NCBI RefSeq assembly: GCF_905475465.1
Contig: NC_062236.1
Span: 7,326,001-7,390,000, forward strand
DNA: 64,000 bases
Source of the DNA: Pieris napi
Taxonomy: Eukaryota; Arthropoda; Insecta; Lepidoptera; Pieridae
Reading direction: 5' to 3'
Part shown: positions 1 to 10,287 of the stretch, one piece after another
Layout: each line of letters starts with the position of its first letter
Position numbering within the stretch: the first letter of the stretch is position 1
Program-made: the position numbers and the translations under genes
Notes under the pieces: generated by a model
The model's database searches: none
What the model was told of the DNA's origin: nothing
Seen by the model: only the letters and a program-made list of their open reading frames with translations

Positions 1-324
1 TAGTATTATTTCTAACATGCGTCCTTTTTAGGTGAACCTGAATGTAGGATTTTTTAAAAATTTCTAACCACAAAATTCATAACGAAACATGGTGTACATA
101 TTTTAAGTATGAAATACCTATTTTATTTCTTCGAAGGCGACAGGAACGCTCAATTTACTTTAAATTATCACGTGTCGACATATCATAAACAACACGTCAA
201 CGGCCTCTTTCAATTTGTAATCAAATAAATAAATTCTTCTACACTAATATTTAAGAAATTATTCAATGTTCTTTTCAATGATATTATGTAAATAGAAATT
301 GTTTCTTATACCTATTGTGTATAT
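1..324. other. A+T-rich sequence, no feature recognised
   Basis: No open frame of note, no inverted repeat and no family-specific motif was recognised here. The sequence runs directly into a Helitron-derived segment. Confidence 0.4.
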
Positions 325-387
325 TAATTTAAAAGAGATTCAAAATATGTTGCCAAGCGCAAATCTTGAAGACGGCTTGACCATTTG

Positions 388-641
388 ACGACTCATTGGT
401 CTAGTGGTTAGTACCCATGACTGCGAATCCATGGGTCCCGGGTTCGATCCCCGGCTGAGACGAACATCGATGTGATGATCATTTGGTGTTGTGCTTAGGT
501 CTTGGGTGTTTAAATATGTATTTATAAGTGTCTATCTATCTATAATATGTATGTTTATCCGTTGCCTAGTACCCATAACACAAGCTTCACCAGCTTAGCA
601 TGGAACTAGGTCAATTGGTGTGAATTGTCTTTAAAAAAAAA
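388..641 (+). mobile_element. tRNA-derived SINE (type 1)
   Basis: The head carries RNA polymerase III promoter boxes: box A TGGTCTAGTGG at 397-407 and box B GGTTCGATCCC at 441-451. A tRNA-like T-arm pairs CCGGG with CCCGG. The body is unrelated to tRNA and the copy ends in a run of A at 632-641. It is not a functional tRNA gene because the downstream body continues without a break. It sits inside a Helitron-like element. Confidence 0.75.
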
Positions 642-837
642 TCGAATCATTTTTATTTATTCTTTGAAGTACAAGGTTTTTATTAAACTCCCAAGCGAAA
701 TTAGAAAATTATCACTAAATAAATTTAAAGCACTTTAAACGTAAATTAATCAATAAAGCTTTTTTTAAATTTGACGAATACTTAAATGATCCTAATCCTT
801 GGGATTGATTTACTCCAGTTCAAATAATTTGTATGAC

Positions 838-940
838 TCAAAACATAGCGATTAAAAAGAGTATCGGAAAGTTTCATGCCGGTTCTTCTTGGCCGCTCTA
901 CGCCCTTGAATTGCGAACTGGGAGTAAATGAAAATTTACA
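838..940 (+). repeat. LINE 3'-region fragment (AGTTCTTCTC family)
   Basis: Contains ATTAAAAAGAGT, GGTTCTTCTTGGCCGCTC, TACGCCCTTGAATTG and GAACTGGGAGTAAATG. The same order of blocks occurs at 21.5 kb (+), 26.9 kb (-), 4.8 kb (-) and 45.9 kb (+). This is a common lepidopteran interspersed repeat, probably the 3' part of a non-LTR retrotransposon. Confidence 0.6.
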
Positions 941-1132
941 ATTAATTTAATTTTTTTTTACGTTCATAAGTGTACTTACTTGTTTACCTATATGTATAAA
1001 GATATTTTGAGTTTGAGTTTATTCCGGAAAAGCGAACTGTCTCTATGGGGTAGCATAAAATACATATGTTGTTATGTAGCTACTGAAAAGGTAGGCTAAG
1101 TAAAGAAATTAAGGCGAAATGAAGTTTGCTAG

Positions 1133-1799
1133 TTTTTAATAAAACTGTATGCTTTTCTTATATTTTATATACCTACCCAATTTTAAAAATAACAATCAAT
1201 ATTTCAGCAGAGGTAGGGCAAAATATTAATAGGTCATTCGGAATCTTAATTTAAATAAACCACTGTTTAGGCACAGGAATGCCTCGTTTTATATTAAGAT
1301 CACATCGAGGTAATATAGTTAAAGAATAATGTCTATACAAGAAAATATCGTCCCTAAATTGGGCTAAAAGAAATAAAAACACGGCCAGTCTTTGTTCTGA
1401 CGTTCCTACGTCAAAAATGTATTGGAGTGACAGTTCGCGGTAAGTTGACGATTTGCGCTAAGTATAACTCTGGTAGGTACCTATGACAATTTTTAATAAA
1501 TTATTACACACGGAAGCCGTAGTTCGCGCTACGCCTGGCCTCTGTATAGTTCCACAAAGTTACCCAAAAAACGTTTTCCATTATAAAATGTGATTTCGGC
1601 GTGTGCTGACCATAAAATTGCGAACTTAAAATCTCGTTAATTCCAAAAAGCCATAAAATTAAGGACAACTTTCGTATCACAAAAAACAGCAATAAAATAG
1701 CTTCCGTTTGTCATATGACCTGCTTTTGGTTTGCATTGTCTTTTTCATGACCATTCATAGGGTCAGTTTTTTCGATACTTCTTTTATTGATCCTTTCAT
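1133..1799. other. Unannotated A+T-rich stretch
   Basis: Short open frames only, without recognisable domains. No repeat family was identified. Confidence 0.35.
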
Positions 1800-1801
1800 T
1801 A

Positions 1802-2072
1802 CAGATTACGTAATGATATTGCAATTGGTCTAAGATCCCGCTATACAACGACCTTCACCGAGATGCTTATTTAATGAAACTTATTTTATATATAATTTAA
1901 TATGTCAATAAATATAATCCATATGGGTTGCCTAGCAAATTTCAGTCCAGAGTATTTTTAATTAATATAAAAAAAAAAAAAATTTATAATTTGCATGTAG
2001 TAAATTTTTTGAACTTTTTTCAATCAATATTTTTGTACGTTGTATAGCGGGATCTTATACTAAATGAGACTG
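1802..2072. mobile_element. Candidate 271-bp MITE with TA duplications
   Basis: A perfect 20-bp inverted repeat (TAAGATCCCGCTATACAACG at 1831-1850, its reverse complement at 2038-2057) continues outward to CAG at 1802 and CTG at 2072. The left arm carries an extra ~14 bp. TA flanks both ends (1800-1801 and 2073-2074), as in Tc1/mariner-type insertions. The interior is A+T-rich and non-coding. Superfamily is inferred from the TA duplication only. Confidence 0.5.
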
Positions 2073-2074
2073 TA

Positions 2075-3689
2075 ATGATAAGAGAGTCACTGGACAGAAA
2101 CCGGTGGAAACCGAAAGAGAGCTGCAGATGTTTCCTTGCTGACCACGACGCTCAGACATGCTACCGAGTGAAGAAAGAGAAAGAGTAATGGTATCGCAAA
2201 AAATATTGGTAAGAATCAAATAAATGAAACAAATATTTCCTATATTATGTGTAGGATATAAAATTATATACTATTCTAATACTGTCCCTTTTCATCATAG
2301 GCTAAACACACCTTGACAGAAAGAGAGGGACTGAGTGAATTGTTTAATAGTTTAACGTGACTTAGGTATATTATGATAGAACTTTACGTAAATCTATTTA
2401 CAGTTGTACCTAATTATTATTATAACGGGGTTTTGACATACATTACGTTTGAATCTGATCGTATTCCGAAATACGGTTTATTGTATGTACCTAATACAAT
2501 ATTGTGCCTATGTATTGAGGAATAAATCTAAAGATAAAAAATCATACATTCCGTTATTCTATGTTGTCATTCTTTGTAAAATATGTATGTATATGTTTCC
2601 CACGTATGGGTCTTACGTGACTTACAAAGCTCTTGTCAAGGGTTTTTTAATCTCAAATTTTTGGTAAAATACGTTTCAAAGGTATTTAGCACGCCGTAAA
2701 AAGTAATTCTTGTCAAACTTTGAAGTGTTTTAGATTGGTATTAAAGAGGACATGTCAAAGTTGTAATAAAAATGGATTTTTATGGTCTTGTTAATTATTT
2801 GGTTGCTTCAAGTGTTTTGTCGTTCATATTATGCCAAACTGAAAGACAAAGTTTGATGTAAATACCCATGAGTTATAGTTAGGGGTTATAGTTATCTTGG
2901 TCTGCATATTCAATTTTATTTACCCAATAACTTTTTAGTTTCTCCTTAGAGAAATTCTTACATTTCAATAGGCAATAATTGACGCAGCGCCATCTTGTGA
3001 TCAGTAGCTGTAGTTATTATAATTCATTAAAGCATATCTTAAAATTTTAAGGCCACCTATTGACAAGTAGTCAAACGTAAAAAATACAATTTTATTTAAA
3101 AAAATATTGTTTTAATTTAATCAATTTGATTAAATTATATATATATATAAATATTTTACCAATATCTTATTTATATATCAACCCCATGTATATTATACGA
3201 AGTATATTTAGACTTGAATATAATGTCATTATCTGAATATAGTGCCATCTAGCGGAATAAAACTTAACTATCATGTACTATTTAATGGTAACCTCTCCTG
3301 TATTTCATTGTATAAGTAATTTTCTAGATGGCGCGTTTCTTAATGATAAAAAGATATCAAAAAGACGACAGTTCATCATTGTAAGTGATGTTCATAGAAT
3401 ATACTAGGTGCCAGTGCAATAAAATATCAAGATTAACGTGTTTTTAAAGGTTCTGAGTCTGTGAATCGTGAATTATTATATATCGGAATAGATTTAATTT
3501 AATTAGACAGTGATTTTTGAAATTACATCATCTTTAATTGTTCAGTTCAATAGTCTTTCTCTTTTTATTATAATTTAATCTTGTTTGGATGTACATAGTT
3601 ACTTATTGTAAGATTTGTACCTACATCACAAATTAGCTAAGTAGGTAGGTAATCTTAATTTTATCAGATCCGACCACCCATCGAGACAA
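2075..3689. other. Intergenic region upstream of the Mpv17-like gene
   Basis: Mostly A+T-rich with an (AT)n patch near 3137-3150. A 72-codon open frame at 2449-2667 shows no domain. Three GCCATCT-core motifs lie near the 3' part and are listed separately. Confidence 0.4.
2987..3334. promoter_or_regulatory. Cluster of three CTCF- or YY1-like motifs
   Basis: GCGCCATCTTGTGA (2987-3000), GTGCCATCTAGCGG (3242-3255) and CTAGATGGCGC (3324-3334, opposite orientation). All resemble the insect/vertebrate CTCF core (CTAGATGGCGC or its complement). The first also fits the YY1/Pho core AAGATGGCG. They lie 0.5-0.9 kb upstream of the only gene. Binding is inferred; repeats could also carry this motif. Confidence 0.3.
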
Positions 3690-3875
3690 ACGATTAGAAC
3701 AATCGAATTATATCATTCGATTATTTCACTCGAGTTAGTCGATTCGGCGATTCTCTTTGCGATAACCGTGATGACTTGCGAAAAATAACGCGCGTGCGGC
3801 CGCAGCGCATGATTAGTCAATTTTGAGGTAATTAAAGACAACAATTATTTAAGTTTTTATATCGTCTCTGTAAAT
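3690..3875 (+). promoter_or_regulatory. Probable promoter / 5' leader of the Mpv17-like gene
   Basis: CpG dinucleotides, scarce elsewhere, cluster at 3720-3810 (for example GCGCGTGCGGCCGCAGCG at 3790-3807). An in-frame TGA at 3810-3812 closes the reading frame upstream of the start codon. No clear TATA box was seen. The exact transcription start cannot be read from sequence. Confidence 0.35.
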
Positions 3876-4535
3876 ATGTTTAATAAGGTTTCGATAATCT
3901 ATAGTCGGCGACTGTCATTTGAAATGCCAAATTTATTTACACGCCTCCTACGCATGATACGAAAAACGAGTGGAATAATGACGAAAATCCTCAGACTTCC
4001 AGTCCAATTTCCGTTAGTGCGCGGCATGGTGTCATATGCTATCATATGGCCAACCTGCAGCATCACCCAGGAATACCTCGCAAATGGTACACCAATACAG
4101 AACGCGGATTGGAACCGAGCCGCGCGTTTCGGCTTCTTCGGTACATTTTTCATGGCACCCGTCTTCTATGGCTGGTTAAAATTCTCCAGTAGGTTCTTTA
4201 AACGGAAATCGTTGTTTACGGCGATAAAAAGAGCATTAATCGAGCAAGTGTCATACTCCCCGCTTGCTATGGCGTATTTCTTTTTCGGGATGAGTTTGCT
4301 AGAAAAGAAGCCGATTAAAGCTTGCATGAATGAGGTCAGGGAGAAGTTTTGGCCCACTTATAAAATCGGTGTTGTTTTCTGGCCAACAGCGCAGACTTTA
4401 AACTTTTATTTTATATCAGAAAGGAATCGTATCGTGTTCGTGAGCGCGGCCAGCTTTGTGTGGACGATATATTTGGCTCACATGAAGGCAAAGAAGCAAA
4501 AGGGGGAAATGATTACAGATGATGAAATATCATGA
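3876..4535 (+). CDS. Mpv17/PMP22-family membrane protein
   Basis: A single-exon 219-residue protein of the Mpv17/PMP22 family: small multipass proteins of the mitochondrial inner membrane or peroxisome, implicated in channel activity and mitochondrial DNA maintenance. Hydrophobic segments lie near residues 47-63, 84-103, 126-141, 162-180 and 185-201. The family's C-terminal signature is visible as FWP (158-160) followed by VFWPTAQTLNFYF (167-179), an arginine two residues after SE, and a final WTIYL. The block MAPVFYGWLKF (93-103) matches the family's conserved second membrane region. The first ~40 residues are basic (K4, R11, R12, R23, R26, R29, K30, K37, R40) with one acid, as in a mitochondrial presequence. 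The start at 3876 has A at -3 and an in-frame stop upstream; Met17 is an alternative. Most relatives are 170-200 residues, so the extra length is N-terminal and at the charged C-terminus. No intron is evident, so an intronless gene or an old retrocopy are both possible. Which paralogue it is cannot be decided here. Confidence 0.9.
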   Translation: MFNKVSIIYSRRLSFEMPNLFTRLLRMIRKTSGIMTKILRLPVQFPLVRGMVSYAIIWPTCSITQEYLANGTPIQNADWNRAARFGFFGTFFMAPVFYGWLKFSSRFFKRKSLFTAIKRALIEQVSYSPLAMAYFFFGMSLLEKKPIKACMNEVREKFWPTYKIGVVFWPTAQTLNFYFISERNRIVFVSAASFVWTIYLAHMKAKKQKGEMITDDEIS

Positions 4536-4686
4536 TTATTAAAACATTATCAAATACAATTTTGTCTCAATTTGGTTGTTAATTTCTTTCAGATTGACCT
4601 TAAATCGGAAATACAGGTATAGTTTAATAATTTTGTTTAAGAAATAATTAAAGTTTCAAAAATTTCTAGAAGTTTAATGAAGAACC

Positions 4687-4692
4687 AATAAA
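4687..4692 (+). terminator. Candidate polyadenylation signal of the Mpv17-like gene
   Basis: AATAAA 152 bases after the stop codon; a second AATAAA lies at 4757-4762. Either could direct 3' end formation. Confidence 0.45.
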
Positions 4693-4782
4693 CTGCCATA
4701 CAATTACCAGTACCTAATCAAATTAGTCTGTCTAAAGGTTGGAATTAAAAATAGAAAATAAATTATTATTTATCCAAATTGA

Positions 4783-4907
4783 AATTCATAATCATTTATT
4801 CATTTAGGTAACACAATGTTTACTTATGAACGTCAATTAAGAAATACATATTAAATGCTTCTTATTTTACATTTACTGCTAAGGATTGGCAATAAACTCT
4901 ATTAACA
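4783..4907 (-). repeat. LINE 3'-region fragment (AGTTCTTCTC family)
   Basis: Reverse-strand copy. The blocks TCATTTATTCATTTAGGTAA, TTACATTTACTGC and GGCAATAAACTCT align in order with the fuller copy at 26829-27072. The middle (the CGTAGAACGG part) is missing. Confidence 0.55.
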
Positions 4908-4934
4908 AGTATAATATATTATAAGGCAACCGTG

Positions 4935-5137
4935 GATGGTTGGGTAGGCCTTGTCGTATATACCTGTGCCAATTGAAGGAGGTACCTACTAGAGAACGGC
5001 CAAGTTATAAGTACCCATAATCGACGTGCATGCTTGGTGAATACCATGAAAGTAGATGAAGCGAGAGATGTCAGGACCGTAGCAAGTGGAAAACCATGGT
5101 GTACCTAACCCTTCGTGTAGTCTATAAATAAATATTA
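4935..5137 (+). pseudogene. Relic of a LINE reverse-transcriptase C-terminus
   Basis: One frame reads LGRPCRIYLCQLKE, resembling the GRP..TY..QL block near the C-terminus of RTE/Jockey-type polyproteins. Another frame reads CQDRSKWKTMV, resembling the AQDR..W..LV block that follows it. The two blocks are in different frames with stops between them, so the copy is decayed. The exact clade is not decided. Confidence 0.4.
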
Positions 5138-5268
5138 TTATAGGCTCAAGAATATTGGTTTTTCCTGTTTTGGAATATACCGTGTAGACTTTATACCAAA
5201 AATAAAATGTAATTAATTATTATATTTTACTGATAGGTATACAAAAAAATATGTTGTTTATTTAGTTT

Positions 5269-5647
5269 TTGACGTGATAACGTCTTTAAAATCGTTTTAG
5301 TCGGGTGACATGTTCAGAAACTTGTGTCACACCAAAACCTCACGAGCGCGATCGCAGGTATAACGAGAGAGAGACGGACCGATCTCCCGTCTCATCTCGA
5401 GCGCTGCCAGTCATTCCGTGAATGTATGAAGAAAAATGTATATCATAGTCGAATAAGTAAACTTGTCATTTTACACCCGAAATTTATCATCAAAAGTGTG
5501 AATAAAACGATAGATGTAATTTAAAATTTGAAAAAATTGTTATCTTCATTAATTCCTTACTTCCCAAAAACTTATATCACCAATAAGACGTTATCACGTA
5601 AACATCTCGATCGTAAACCTACTTTACAAACAACCAATATTTTTTTA
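5269..5647 (+). mobile_element. Non-autonomous element with ACGTGATAACGT-type ends, copy 1
   Basis: Starts TTGACGTGATAACGTCTTTA and ends with AAGACGTTATCACGTAAAC followed by ACTTTACAAACAACCAATAT and a T-run. The 20107-20478 segment is the same element inverted. The core is relatively GC-rich (GCGCGATCGCAGG, GAGCGCTGCCAGTCATTCCG). A 66-codon open frame in it is not conserved in the other copy. Confidence 0.6.
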
Positions 5648-6272
5648 TTTAATTACTTCACTAAAAAAATGAATTTTCATTTGTAACGGAACTTATGGAC
5701 TAGGTATATACCTATAACCCTGACTGACTAGTTAACTGTATCTAATTTACTCAAAATAGGTGCATCGTTACGCATGAGGGCTTTATAAACTCGGGTAGGA
5801 GAACTAAATGATATAAAAGAATGTTAAAGGGTCTATAATCGTTGGAATTCTTTAAGAAATTCAAAGAATTAATAACAAAAATGAATTCTTATGGCGTAGG
5901 TTTTATTGGTATATTAATCATGCATTGTCAACGCGGGAATAATATGTTTCGAGCTTTTTTTATGATTTATGAATGAAAAGGGGTTTAGAAAGCTTCTGGG
6001 TGGTTTTTTAGTTGTTTATATTATCTAGGTAAAAAACTTAGACCGATGTTTTTTTATTTATTAATTTGTTATTGAAATTTATATTATCGATATTAAATAA
6101 TATTTTTAATAGCAGCTTTGGGGAGTTACTCACATATATTCGCGAATACTATTCACTATAAATAATTAATAATTGTTTCGGCGTTTAATGTAGATACATC
6201 ATTATTTAGAAAGTTACATTCGCGCTTTCAAAGATCTGGTTAAAGTACTTTTCGATTAATTGTCTCTTGAGT
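5648..6272. other. Unannotated A+T-rich stretch
   Basis: Nothing recognised on either strand. Confidence 0.35.
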
Positions 6273-6309
6273 TGGCTAAGCGTGATCTTTATAGTCCAAG
6301 AAAACAAAT
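6273..6309 (+). repeat. Repeat unit with an inverted partner at 9209-9243
   Basis: A ~31-bp identity (core GCTAAGCGTGATCTTTATAG) occurs here and on the opposite strand at 9209-9243, 2.9 kb away. It could be the ends of a larger decayed transposon or two copies of one repeat. Confidence 0.4.
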
Positions 6310-6482
6310 GTTCTTGAACTATAATGTTTGCTAGAAGATGAAAGTACCTACCAAAAAACTTTAAACATGTTGTAACTCAAATATAATAAAAGCATAAATT
6401 TCCCATATTGGAAACTGGAAAATGGACGTATTTGTATGTAGATAAAATGATAAATCAAGAAAATAGCCTATCCTTAAAAGAA

Positions 6483-6578
6483 CAGCATCGCACTTGCCTT
6501 CTAGAAGTGTGACTGTCCATCGGTGGTATTACTAAACATCAGGTGATGTCCGTTTATCCTCTTGTTCTGTTAAAAAAT
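6483..6578 (+). repeat. CR1/Jockey-type LINE 3' tail
   Basis: Shows the tail pattern CGCACTTGC ... GTGTGACTGTCCATCGGTGG ... AACATCAGGTGATG ... then A-rich TTAAAAAATAATAA, matching the fuller tails at 11.4 and 45.6 kb. Confidence 0.6.
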
Positions 6579-6770
6579 AATAACATAGACGACAAACAAA
6601 ATCAGCAGTCTGTGAACACACACTAGATGGGCCTAATCATTACATACGCTTTGACTAACCGAAAGTACTTGTGAATGAAAAAAGATTTTTCCCAAGATTG
6701 GTACGCGAAGCCATTGAAATCAAAAAACACCCCAGTTTCAATAGAGAAGGGCCTAAAATTAATCCAATAA

Positions 6771-7040
6771 TATCCAAATTAAAATCTCAAGACAAATAAT
6801 CCCCGAAAATAGAGGACACCATGAGTCATTTATGCAAAAACCCTTCATATTTTAGTCGATATCAACTCCGGCGAAATAAATACAGATAATATAACTTTTT
6901 CTACAGCTGTGATACTTTTTAACATTCAACACCTTTTGCCTTCAGTCACCGTGACCACGCAGGCTGTAAAGCACGTGAAACGTCGGAAAAAAAATTAAAA
7001 TTATGTAAAATAGTTATAATACACAGTTACACTATTTCAT
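6771..7040 (-). mobile_element. One-armed copy of the 28-kb foldback element
   Basis: In reverse orientation it carries one arm (TCACCGTGACCACGC, AAAGCACGTGAAACGTCGG on the + strand) and the core (TTTTTAACATTCAACACC, TCGATATCAACTCCGGCG). The second arm present at 28349-28471 is absent. Confidence 0.6.
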
Positions 7041-8138
7041 TAATATACCGATGTTATAAATTTTATTTTTTAAGACCCCATTATCTGTGGTAACGCTTCT
7101 AAAACCTCCACTAACGTTTAGTATTATAAAGATATCAACATTGTCTTTAAATTACGCTCGTGAAAAACAAACCGATTAATTAGTCTGATAATATGTCGGC
7201 CGCTACCGTCCGAATTTATACGTTTGCCCCACAAAAGCGCCGAAACGGGTCTCTTTTAATGATCTTGCGTCGCACCACCATAAAAAACTTGCTAAAAAAT
7301 GCGTAAACTTGACCCTTAGTTGGTATATCTATGGAGCTGTTAATATAGTTTACTGTCACAATGGCATTTTAAATAAATATATAACATAGAGACGTTACAA
7401 ACGGGTAATAAACGAAACATTTATATCAAAGTATTCTATTCGTTTTATTTGACACCAGGGTCAGAAATTTGGTCAAACTCAAAAATAATGTTTAGATAAT
7501 ATTGGTGATGTGGATTGGTGTTCACTGTCTTTGATTCTATGACACACACAGCCACACATACTTTAACTAGTATCGGATACTGCATTATTACTTGACATTT
7601 CAATTAGTCTAAAGTTTATTAAACTTTTGCAAAAGCCTAAAGAAAGTTGTCAACGAATTATGATAACAGCTCAATAGAATTACCCAACACAACTATTTTA
7701 CGCCACTCTACCAAAACTTATTTTGTTAAAAGATAACCAAATCACAAGACATAAAGTTAAGTTTTTGTCACAAAAAACTTTGGGGACCTATCCTCACCTG
7801 CTGTGTCACATTATTTATTGTTGAGCATTTGGACAACAAAAGGAAAGCCGAATTTCTTTCGATCCCATAGTAATTGATTTAATTCTGACATTTTATAATT
7901 AGTGTAAAAAATCGGTGGCATTTTTTTTGTGATTCATTTTTTGTGATTTGGATATAGATGTAGGTTGTGTGAAGACGATTTTTAGTACAGCCTATTTAAA
8001 GCTAAAAAAAATAATTTTGGGTGGATTTGCGATTTTAAGAAAATACGCTGTGCATTGGTCTTTTGAAATGCGGTCTTCTCAAGGTGTTCTGCATCTCATC
8101 AAGAAAACATACATTGAATAGCAACGCACACAATATAA
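7041..8138. other. Unannotated stretch with a higher-complexity patch
   Basis: 7150-7310 is richer in CpG and contains GATTAATTAG; it resembles conserved non-coding DNA. The rest is A+T-rich with nothing recognised. Confidence 0.3.
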
Positions 8139-8340
8139 TCTTTATAAATAAAAATGAATGGCAAAAAAATCACCAAGGACCAATTCCAGTTTTTTTATTA
8201 TTCCTTGAACTCTGAACTCTTGAATTTAGTTTTATTTAGTAAATTAGGTTTTTGTTCCGGACACTCTCTATAGCATAGCAAAATGTTCCATATTATGTTG
8301 GTATGTAGCGACTAAAAAGGTAGGCTGAGTAAAATGACAC
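8139..8340 (+). repeat. Helitron family B fragment
   Basis: Carries CCTTGAACTCTGAACTC, TTTAGTTTTATTTAGTA, GTTCCGGACA and AAAAAGGTAGGCTGAGTAAA in the family B order. The CTAG terminus is missing. Confidence 0.5.
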
Positions 8341-8955
8341 GGTGACATAATAGTGATCAAAACGTGTATTAGCTATCTAAATCTCTTTCGTAGTAGTATT
8401 ATCTATAAATTGTTTGATTGTATGTAAATAAAAGGATCGTTCTTTCTCATTCATTATTTGTATGTTTTTACTTTTTATTCAAAACCGGTAGAATAATTAA
8501 ATTGTAATAAAATAAAAATGCAATTATAAACTTAAAAACGTCGTTCATTCCGCTAATAAAGTGGCATTCAAACGAAAAGGTAATAAAATGAAAATTGACA
8601 ATAATTGCCCGTGATCTTGTAAGGATGAAATAAAAATAATTATGATATGTAAGATTCAATGTTTTATGGTCAATTTTGTTATTGGGGTTCCTTGCGAAAA
8701 TATTTAGATCCTTTCTATAGACGGAGTTCATAGGTTCTATTCTAGGAGAAATTGTTTAGGTAGAAGGTTGGTTTACCTGTAGGTATCTTAAGCAAATTGG
8801 TCCTTATAAAAGATGTGTATGTTACATAATATTTATATTTATGATATCTTATGTATACAGGACTATAAATCGAAAAATAATACTAATACAGTTCAAAATC
8901 CAACCATCTGTTTATCGTGTTAGTTAGCTGTAAATTTTATTTTTTGGTACGCTGA
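8341..8955. other. Unannotated A+T-rich stretch
   Basis: An 87-codon open frame at 8468-8731 (-) has a low-complexity, repeat-like composition and no domain. Confidence 0.35.
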
Positions 8956-9130
8956 GAAACCGTCTTCTAGTGGAGGTTTTTCCTGAGAGATACGACCTCC
9001 AAACTTAAAAAATACTTTAAAACATACGCCCCTTTTAAAGGCCGGCAACGCTAACTAACATTGGTGTCGAAGGGCTGCGTCAGCTGCCTGTTTTGTAGGT
9101 TCGTTTGCCTCTCCGTCATATGACGAATTT
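8956..9130 (+). pseudogene. Degraded CR1/Jockey LINE C-terminal fragment
   Basis: Reads approximately PPNLKNTLKHTPLLKAGNA, corresponding to the ...LKTFK..AYSYLKGRQRT end seen in lepidopteran CR1/Jockey elements, around AAAGGCCGGCAACGC. A decayed tail follows. Frames shift within it. Confidence 0.4.
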
Positions 9131-9208
9131 TTTATGTGATAGCTTTTTTTATATATATATGGCTTTGAATTTTACACGACGATTTCTTGTACAACATGAA
9201 GTGACGAT

Positions 9209-9243
9209 TTATTTTCTTGGACTATAAAGATCACGCTTAGCCA
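9209..9243 (-). repeat. Inverted partner of the 6273-6309 repeat
   Basis: Reverse complement of GCTAAGCGTGATCTTTATAG plus about ten flanking identical bases. Confidence 0.4.
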
Positions 9244-9369
9244 TTTGAGATGGCCATTTCAAAAAGTAATTCCATATCCCGTATTTATAATTTTAACGAC
9301 GTTAAGGCGAATATTAAACATGATTTCTGTCCTACAAAGCTTATGGCATACAAAGATCATATACATATA

Positions 9370-9842
9370 CTAGCTGACCCGGCAAACGTTTGTATTGCCA
9401 TGTAAATTATTTATGGGAAACATTTTTATAGTTTAATAAAAATAACTATCTATAATAATAAAAAATAGAAGTTGTTCGTAGAGGGGTGAAAACTAAGAGT
9501 TGTATGTATTTTTGTATGATGTATCATAAACAAATAAAAACGCAAATTATGTCGAAAAAAAACCCTTATAACTTAGGGGTTTGAAAAATAGATAGCAGCG
9601 TAAATATTGGTTAAAGTATGTATTTTTGTATGCTGTATCATAAAAAAAATTACTAAAAAATAAAAATAAAATTTGGGGCTGGACTATCAATGGAATACCT
9701 TATCACTAAGGGGTTTGAAAGATAGATAGTAGCCTATTCTCAGACTTTGCGAATATGCATAAACAATTTCATAAGAATCGGTCGAGCCATTTCGGAGGAG
9801 TATGGGAACGAACATTGTGGCACGAGAATTTTATAAATTAGA
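9370..9842 (-). mobile_element. Non-autonomous Helitron, family A
   Basis: Read on the - strand it begins TCTAATTTATAAAATTCTCG and ends GGGTCAGCTAG. A short hairpin (GGCAA paired with TTGCC) sits just before the end. Flanking bases are A before TC and T after CTAG, the Helitron insertion rule. No Rep/helicase coding is present. 473 bp. Confidence 0.75.
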
Positions 9843-10267
9843 TAGAGATGTGTAAACTAACGCAGCCTAACCTTATAATTCTTGAGTCTGTATTGACTCT
9901 CTAACTTCTATAGTATTCTGTGACTGACTAAAACCAACTTACCTTAGGTTGTGCCAAAAAAAAATCATTTAATAAACATCGATCTATGGATCCGTGTTTA
10001 TAGTCTTAAGTGACAAATATCTTTCGCTTTGCTTCCCCTTAAATAAAGTTATGAAGATTACAAAGGCGGGGCTCATCGAATGACCAATAACTCAATTAAA
10101 AAACCTATATCAGTCAGTAAATACAGATGACTTCCTAATTATATACAGTCCTCTTGACAGAGTTTATTACAACATAGGAGAAACTACCATAGCGACAAAC
10201 CTTGGAAGATTTGGCATTTATCTTCAATTCACCACTTTGATTTTAGTATAGTAATATAAATAAATAA
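9843..10267. other. Unannotated stretch
   Basis: Nothing recognised. At 10268-10282 there is a short reversed SINE-2 start (CAACACTGCTC) directly before the next SINE. Confidence 0.3.
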
Positions 10268-10287
10268 GACCAACACTGCTCTTATTT

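Larger units (their letters stand above)
325..1132 (+). mobile_element. Helitron-like element, family B, interrupted by other repeats
   Basis: The 5' part (ATGTTGCCAAGCGC ... GAAGACGGCTTGACC) and the 3' part (TTCCGGA ... CTCTATGGGGTAGCATA ... AAGGTAGGCTAAGTAAA ... GAAGTTTGCTAG) match the order seen in the copies at 8.2, 24.0 and 51.6 kb. The element ends in CTAG followed by T, as expected for Helitron 3' ends. A SINE and a LINE-tail fragment sit inside it, so the 5' boundary is approximate. Confidence 0.55.

Noticed and set aside
388..462. Possible tRNA gene (box A, box B and T-arm present)
   Set aside because: The tRNA-like part continues into a SINE body with a poly-A end and lacks a proper acceptor stem and 3' stop run.
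8468..8731. 87-codon - strand frame rich in F, I, N and K
   Set aside because: Composition is that expected of translated A+T-rich non-coding DNA.
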